Part shown: in pieces, positions 59,685 to 64,000 of the stretch
How the letters are laid out: each line of letters begins with the position of its first letter
Numbering within the stretch: the stretch's first letter is position 1
NCBI GenBank assembly: GCA_000824845.1
Contig: CCNC01000179.1
Location: forward strand, 84,964-148,963
DNA: 64,000 nucleotides
Source: Mesorhizobium sp. ORS 3359
GTDB lineage: Bacteria > Pseudomonadota > Alphaproteobacteria > Rhizobiales > Rhizobiaceae
Direction of reading: 5' to 3'
Translations under genes and position numbers: made by a program
Notes under the pieces: model-generated
What the model saw: only the letters and a program-made list of their open reading frames with translations
What the model was told of the DNA's origin: nothing
Database searches by the model: none

Positions 59685-61478
59685 TTGAAAATCTCAGCGA
59701 GCAAAGAGCAGTCGCCCTCGAGGCCTTTCGCCCTAACGGCCACCATTTGGGCAATTTTCTCAATCAGTGGCGTGATCAACTTGCTTGCGCTGACTTCGCC
59801 ACTGTTCATGCTGCAGGTGTATGACCGCGTTCTGGCGAGCGGCAGCGTACCGACGTTGCTGGGTCTCGTCGTGCTTACTGCGGGACTTTATGCATTCCAA
59901 TCCCTGCTCGACATTCTGCGCGCACGCGTACTGCTGCGAATCGGCGAGCGTTTCGACGGGGAGTTTTCCGGACGCGTTCATGAGGCAATTGTTCGCTTGC
60001 CCCTCTTAACACACAAACCGGGCGATGGCCTGCAGCCGCTTCGCGACCTCGACAACGTTCGCGGGTTTCTAGCCGGAAACGGCCCCGCGGCGTTCTTCGA
60101 TCTGCCATGGATGCCGCTTTATCTCAGCATTTGCTTCCTTTTTCACTTCTGGATCGGTATGACGGCGCTTGTCGGGGCGGTCCTCCTGGTTTCCCTAACG
60201 GCTCTAACTAACGCATGCTCCCGGCGGGCCACACGTGATGCAGTCAACCACAACATGGTCCGCAACGGCCTACTGGAAGCAGCGCGCCGCAATGCCGAGG
60301 TCATAGAGGCTCTGGGCCTTGGAAGCCGGATCGCTGCCCGATGGCATAAGGTGAATGCCAAATATCTTGCTGCCAATCGTAAGGCCGGAGATGTGGCAGC
60401 TGGGCTCGGCGGGATTTCAAAGTCGCTACGCATGATGCTGCAATCGGCGATCCTCGCCGTTGCCGCCTACCTCGTCATCGCACGTGAAGCTACCGCTGGG
60501 GTGATGATTGCCAGCTCCATTATGATGGGCCGGGCCTTGGCTCCAGTCGATTTGGCGATTTCAAGCTGGAAAACTCTGCTTCTGGCGCACCAGAGTTGGG
60601 CACGGTTGAAGGACCTCATGGCCAAGATGCCTCATACCGCTTCGGTCATGCCATTGCCCGCTCCTCAACGCGAACTGCGCGTCGAAGGCGTGATGATCGT
60701 CCCACCCGGCGAGAAGAAGCCCACCGTAGCAGGCGTTGCGTTTGCGGTTCGAGCGGGAAGCGCACTCGGGGTTATCGGCCCATCGGGTTCTGGCAAGTCA
60801 ACTCTCGCGCGCGCCATCATCGGCGCCTGGGGGCCCTCCTCCGGAAAAGTTTGCATCGACGGCGCGAGCCTCGATCAATGGAACCGAGAAGCATTGGGCC
60901 GCCATCTCGGTTATTTGCCTCAGGGCGTTGAATTGTTTGACGGAACCATCGGCGAAAACATCTGTCGTTTTGATGACAATCCTGATTCTGAGGCTATCGT
61001 GGCTGCGGCAAAGGCAGCGGGTGCACACGAACTGATCCTCAGATTTGAACATGGCTATGAAACTCAGATCGGTGAAGCTGGCTCGGCACTTTCCGCCGGG
61101 CAGCGTCAGCGTATCGGTCTTGCCCGAGCTCTTTATCGCGATCCCTTCCTAGTCGTGTTTGATGAACCCAATGCCAATCTTGATGCGGAAGGCGAGATCG
61201 CCGTGGTCGAGGCGATCAATTCCGTTCGTGTGCGCAACGGCATTGCCGTTGTCGTCGCACATCGCCCCAGCGCCATCGCCGCCGTCGATTGCATATTGAT
61301 GCTCGAAGGTGGGCGCCAAAGAGCCTTCGGTCCGCGCGATGAAGTGCTTTCCACTGTCTTGCAGAGAAGAGCAGCGACGCCGCCACGAAGTGAATCCAAG
61401 GATGTGTCTGCGACCGATGTCGGGAAGGCATCTGCTCGGGGGATTGCGTCTGCATCCAGGGGAGCTGTGTCCACATAA
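59685..61478 (+). CDS. Type I secretion ABC transporter (PrtD/PrsD family)
   Basis: 597 residues. N-terminal membrane domain (about 25-310; SGVINLLALTSPLFMLQVYDRVLASGSVPTLLGL is the type I signature) and ATPase domain (about 335-560) with GPSGSGKSTLAR, LSAGQRQRIGLARAL and LVVFDEPNANLD. No C39-like peptidase domain precedes it. Start codon TTG at 59685, behind AGGGG; no closer ATG upstream. It exports unprocessed proteins with C-terminal signals, such as RTX proteins. 31 bases before the HlyD gene. Confidence 0.93.
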   Translation: MKISASKEQSPSRPFALTATIWAIFSISGVINLLALTSPLFMLQVYDRVLASGSVPTLLGLVVLTAGLYAFQSLLDILRARVLLRIGERFDGEFSGRVHEAIVRLPLLTHKPGDGLQPLRDLDNVRGFLAGNGPAAFFDLPWMPLYLSICFLFHFWIGMTALVGAVLLVSLTALTNACSRRATRDAVNHNMVRNGLLEAARRNAEVIEALGLGSRIAARWHKVNAKYLAANRKAGDVAAGLGGISKSLRMMLQSAILAVAAYLVIAREATAGVMIASSIMMGRALAPVDLAISSWKTLLLAHQSWARLKDLMAKMPHTASVMPLPAPQRELRVEGVMIVPPGEKKPTVAGVAFAVRAGSALGVIGPSGSGKSTLARAIIGAWGPSSGKVCIDGASLDQWNREALGRHLGYLPQGVELFDGTIGENICRFDDNPDSEAIVAAAKAAGAHELILRFEHGYETQIGEAGSALSAGQRQRIGLARALYRDPFLVVFDEPNANLDAEGEIAVVEAINSVRVRNGIAVVVAHRPSAIAAVDCILMLEGGRQRAFGPRDEVLSTVLQRRAATPPRSESKDVSATDVGKASARGIASASRGAVST

Positions 61479-61509
61479 AGACCTGGGCTGCCCCGATTCG
61501 AGGATTGCG

Positions 61510-62823
61510 ATGTCTGAAATTGACACGAAAGCCGACGCTTCCCGTTCTATTCGCCGAAACTTACTGACAGCACTTTTTTTGAGCATCACCGTTCTCGGAG
61601 GAGCGGGAGCCTGGGCTTCAGTGACGAATCTGTCTGGTGCGGTCGTCGCGTCCGGACACTTTGTCGTCGATTCATACATAAAAAAAGTGCAGCACCCGAC
61701 CGGTGGTGTGGTGAAAGAAATCCTCGTGCGTGAGGGCAATAGAGTCAAGACAGGTGACGTTGTCATGCGACTTGATGCCACTCAGCCACGCGCCAATCTA
61801 GCCATCATCATTAAGCGACTCGATGAGTTGGCATCCCGGCTAGCACGGCTCGAAGCCGAGCGTGACGATCTGGCAGAGATCGTCTTGCCGGAATGGCTGC
61901 TCAAGCGGCGAGATATTTCGTCGGCGGCCTCCGCAATACTCGGTGAGCGGAAGTTATTCGAATTTCGCAGGCAATCCCGCGAAGGAGAAAAGTCGCAGCT
62001 GGCCGAGCGGATCGCGCAATATAAGCATGAGATCGAGGGCCTCAAAGCGCAGCAGATTGCATTTGAGAAAGGTATCGACATTCTCGGACATGAAATTGCT
62101 GTTTTGAGTAGGCTGCGCGAACAAGGCATTGTCTCGGACCAACGCATAAATAGCCTCAAGTCGCAGGCTGCCACCTTAAGCGGTCAACGCGGTGAAATGA
62201 TCGCGAACCAGGCACAGACGGCGGGCCGTATTGCCGAAACTCGTCTGCAAATCCTGCAGATTGATCAAGATCTCAAGACGGAAGCCGGCAAGGAACTCAT
62301 ACAAGTCCAGGCCCAAGTGGAGGAATTCCTAGAACGCAAGGTAGCTGCTGAGGATGAGCTTCGGCGAACCGATATCGTCGCGCCGCACTCAGGGATCATC
62401 CAACAGCTTGCTGCCCATACGGTTGGTGGTGTGATCAGACCCGCCGATCCGATCATGCTGATTGTGCCTGATGGCGACGATCTTCTTCTAGAAGTACAGA
62501 TCTCTCCGAAAGACATCGACCAGATACGCCTTGGTCAACGAGCCGTGTTGCGGATGTCGGCCTTCAACTTGAGAACCACACCGGAGTTGAACGGATATGT
62601 AAGCTGGATAGCGGCCGATCTGACGACGAATGAAAAAAACGGCACTTCTTACTATCTGGTGCGCCTGTCAGTTCCGCGTTTTGAACTGACGAAGATCAAG
62701 GATCTGACATTGATCCCAGGCATGCCGGCCGAAGCGATGATCCAGGCGGGCCAGCGGACAGCGCTTTCCTATTTTCTCAAGCCCCTGTCTGATCAGATCA
62801 ATCACGCATTCCGCGAAGAATAG
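61510..62823 (+). CDS. Type I secretion membrane fusion protein (HlyD/PrtE family)
   Basis: 437 residues. One N-terminal helix (about 19-40), lipoyl-like segment VKEILVREGNRVKTGDVVMRLDAT, a long coiled coil (about 100-285) and the C-terminal barrel (IVPDGDDLLLEVQISPKDIDQIRLGQRAVLRMSAFN, GMPAEAMIQAGQRTALSYFLKPL). It bridges the ABC transporter to an outer-membrane TolC, which is not in the window. ATG at 61510. Confidence 0.94.
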   Translation: MSEIDTKADASRSIRRNLLTALFLSITVLGGAGAWASVTNLSGAVVASGHFVVDSYIKKVQHPTGGVVKEILVREGNRVKTGDVVMRLDATQPRANLAIIIKRLDELASRLARLEAERDDLAEIVLPEWLLKRRDISSAASAILGERKLFEFRRQSREGEKSQLAERIAQYKHEIEGLKAQQIAFEKGIDILGHEIAVLSRLREQGIVSDQRINSLKSQAATLSGQRGEMIANQAQTAGRIAETRLQILQIDQDLKTEAGKELIQVQAQVEEFLERKVAAEDELRRTDIVAPHSGIIQQLAAHTVGGVIRPADPIMLIVPDGDDLLLEVQISPKDIDQIRLGQRAVLRMSAFNLRTTPELNGYVSWIAADLTTNEKNGTSYYLVRLSVPRFELTKIKDLTLIPGMPAEAMIQAGQRTALSYFLKPLSDQINHAFREE

Positions 62824-63159
62824 AGTTCTGCTTTTGAGGAGGTGAAGTAGGCTGGGCACTCGCTCGGTGCAAGCTTGCGATCACTTGACCTGCCACTGAG
62901 TTGTCATCCAGTGGCGATTAGAGCCTCGACCGTTTCTGTTACGTCATGTGGCGTGGGTTGAGCAACCGGCTAAGACGCGGAGCACCAAATAGCGCAGCGT
63001 CGGAGCCGGGTTGCGGTGATGGCTACATCCGAAGCAACAAATGCTTCGCTATACTCTCGCATGGCTCGCCATCCATACGTGCGGTGCGGGGCGGCCACCG
63101 ATCTTCGCCTCGGAACACGACGTCTAGCACTGATCTGCTTTGATGGTAGCCACTGAGAC
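62824..63159. other. No gene recognised
   Basis: Spacer between the HlyD gene and the protease remnant. Confidence 0.4.
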
Positions 63160-63560
63160 TCAACGCCCCGCGTCAGATCGCTCTCTGCTTCTGAAGGAAG
63201 CCATTAGCTCGGCTCGGGCCTGATAGGGAGCTTGGTTGATGGGCAGCGCGACTCCTGTACCAGCCCTATGACCGAGCCGGTGTTGGAGTGCCTGCCGATC
63301 GATGACGAGGTTGTCGAGGTGCAGCCTGGCTGGCTGCGGCCTTTGCCCCAGTCGTCCGACCAGCGCCCTGGTGCCGTCAAGCACAAAGACGCCGCAATCA
63401 TAGCCGTTCTGCTGCTGGGTTACGCGGGCCGGCTGCAGGCGGGCTCCCAGCCGTTGTGCGAGCTGTGCCGCGGGCTGGGCTCCGTAGCCGTAGCCGTCAA
63501 GTTCGCCTGAATGACTAAGCTCGTCTGGGGATCGTGAAACATTATGATGTCACGGACCGG
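63160..63560 (-). pseudogene. C-terminal remnant of a Ulp1-type (C48) cysteine protease effector
   Basis: On the - strand one frame reads TQQQNGYDCGVFVLDGTRALV, the catalytic-cysteine motif of Ulp1/XopD-type SUMO proteases (Q...YDCGVFV). Upstream frames (HSGELDGYGYGAQPAAQLAQRLG; PVRDIIMFHDPQTSL) look like the preceding part but are in different frames, so the gene is frameshifted. The rest of the protein is missing. Rhizobial type III effectors of the NopD class carry this domain. Confidence 0.65.
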
Positions 63561-63610
63561 CGCAACTTCTGATTCAGCATCGCTCAGATGATGCTGAGCT
63601 CTCATAGCGC

Positions 63611-63640
63611 GTCAGCTTGTTGTCAGGTCAGCCAAGCTAC
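63611..63640 (+). promoter_or_regulatory. Candidate tts box (TtsI-binding site)
   Basis: GTCAGCTTGTTGTCAGGTCAG resembles the left and central part of the tts box that TtsI binds before type III effector genes (GTCAGCTTGTCGAAAGCT-like). It is about 145 bases upstream of the gene starting at 63783, in the right orientation. Confidence 0.55.
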
Positions 63641-63782
63641 GCTCCGACTCAGCCGGGCGGCTCAGGTCGCGCAATCGTTTCACGGATCATCTCGCGGCCT
63701 ATCCGCGGCTTTATGCGCGAACTAAACGTTTCCAGCCACCGGGGTCAGCTTGAGCTGCTCGGAACAGGCAAAAGGAGATAGC

Positions 63783-64000
63783 ATGGATCCCTTTAACAAC
63801 GTCAATCCATCCCGCGTCTCAGATCTCGCCCGCACACACGATGCAGGCTCGCAGCAGCAGACCGACCAGGCAGGTTTTCAGGAGCATCTAAACGCGTTGC
63901 AGCCGGGCCAGCATCGGCCAGCCGTTCCAAACAGCCGTCTTGCCAGGCGGACCGGCTCAAATGCAAATGCGGTTGGACCGAGCATGCTGCAAGAGGAGGA
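63783..64000 (+). CDS. Candidate type III secreted effector (N-terminal part; runs off the window)
   Basis: First 72 codons only. MDPFNNVNPSRVSDLARTHD is followed by a polar, Q/S/A-rich, low-hydrophobic stretch (AGSQQQTDQAGFQEHLNALQPGQ), the composition of a type III secretion signal region. AAAGGAGATAGC gives a strong ribosome site. A candidate tts box lies upstream and a protease-effector remnant is adjacent. The catalytic part is outside the window, so the class is unknown. Confidence 0.5.
   Translation, partial: MDPFNNVNPSRVSDLARTHDAGSQQQTDQAGFQEHLNALQPGQHRPAVPNSRLARRTGSNANAVGPSMLQEE

Noticed and set aside
1..64000. CRISPR arrays, tRNA or rRNA genes, integrase or attachment sites
   Set aside because: Looked for on reading both strands; nothing convincing was seen.

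Overview
The window reads as part of a Mesorhizobium-type symbiosis island. Nitrogen-fixation genes (nif/fix), dicarboxylate uptake (dctA, dctBD) and nodulation genes (nodABCSIJH, nodD, nodFE) lie within 64 kb. They are mixed with rhizobial accessory families (SyrB-like, DUF982) and with gene debris (decayed nod genes, IS66 fragments, a broken effector gene). nodH, nodS and nodFE together with the two-gene dctBD arrangement fit an alpha-proteobacterial legume symbiont. The species cannot be fixed from sequence alone. No tRNA, rRNA, integrase, CRISPR array or replication origin was seen.

Layout. 1-300: start of a nod-box-driven RTX (NodO-like) gene running off the left edge. 1063-2124: hemin-degrading factor hmuS. 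2544-20725: the nif/fix block, in three transcription units on the + strand. These are HesB/IscA-nifS-nifV-nifW and fixABCX-nifA, then (after an inserted tdh) nifB-fdxN-nifZ-fixU-SIR2-ABC-ABC. The first two and the nifB unit each begin with a sigma-54 -24/-12 promoter and an upstream TGT-N10-ACA NifA site. 21094-27005: accessory genes (MFS exporter, SyrB-like regulator, DUF982, luciferase-like oxidoreductase, HisC-like aminotransferase). 27547-32453: divergent dctA / dctBD with a sigma-54 promoter and DctD-type sites between. 32840-37375: LacI-family regulator, a nod-box-driven membrane acyltransferase with an SGNH domain, and a periplasmic alpha-carbonic anhydrase. 38360-44121: a compact four-gene operon (MFS exporter, saccharopine-dehydrogenase-like enzyme, lysine/ornithine N-monooxygenase, cupin-methionyl-tRNA-synthetase-like fusion). 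This matches known N-N bond (hydrazine) forming machinery and is the most striking system here. 44310-50973: nodABCS-(nodU remnant)-nodIJ-nodH on the - strand behind a nod box. 51085-56136: a second nodB behind its own nod box, nodA fragments, nodD with a divergent nod box, IS66 debris, and nodFE behind a nod box. 56746-58707: divergent araC / aldo-keto reductase. 59117-62823: a nod box, a decayed RTX gene and a type I secretion ABC/HlyD pair. 63160-64000: remnant of a Ulp1-type protease effector gene, a candidate tts box and the start of a candidate type III effector.

How it works together. Seven nod boxes on both strands tie Nod-factor backbone synthesis (NodABC), N-methylation (NodS), sulfation (NodH), the acyl chain (NodFE), export (NodIJ), a candidate extra O-acylation and two RTX/type I secretion units to NodD and host flavonoids. 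NodU looks destroyed, so carbamoylation is probably lost unless encoded elsewhere. NifA sits at the end of fixABCX and would drive the three sigma-54 units. DctABD would feed C4-dicarboxylates to the bacteroid. nifHDKENX is not in this window. The hydrazine-type operon sits between the nodulation and fixation blocks and has its own exporter, which suggests a secreted specialised metabolite made by a symbiont.
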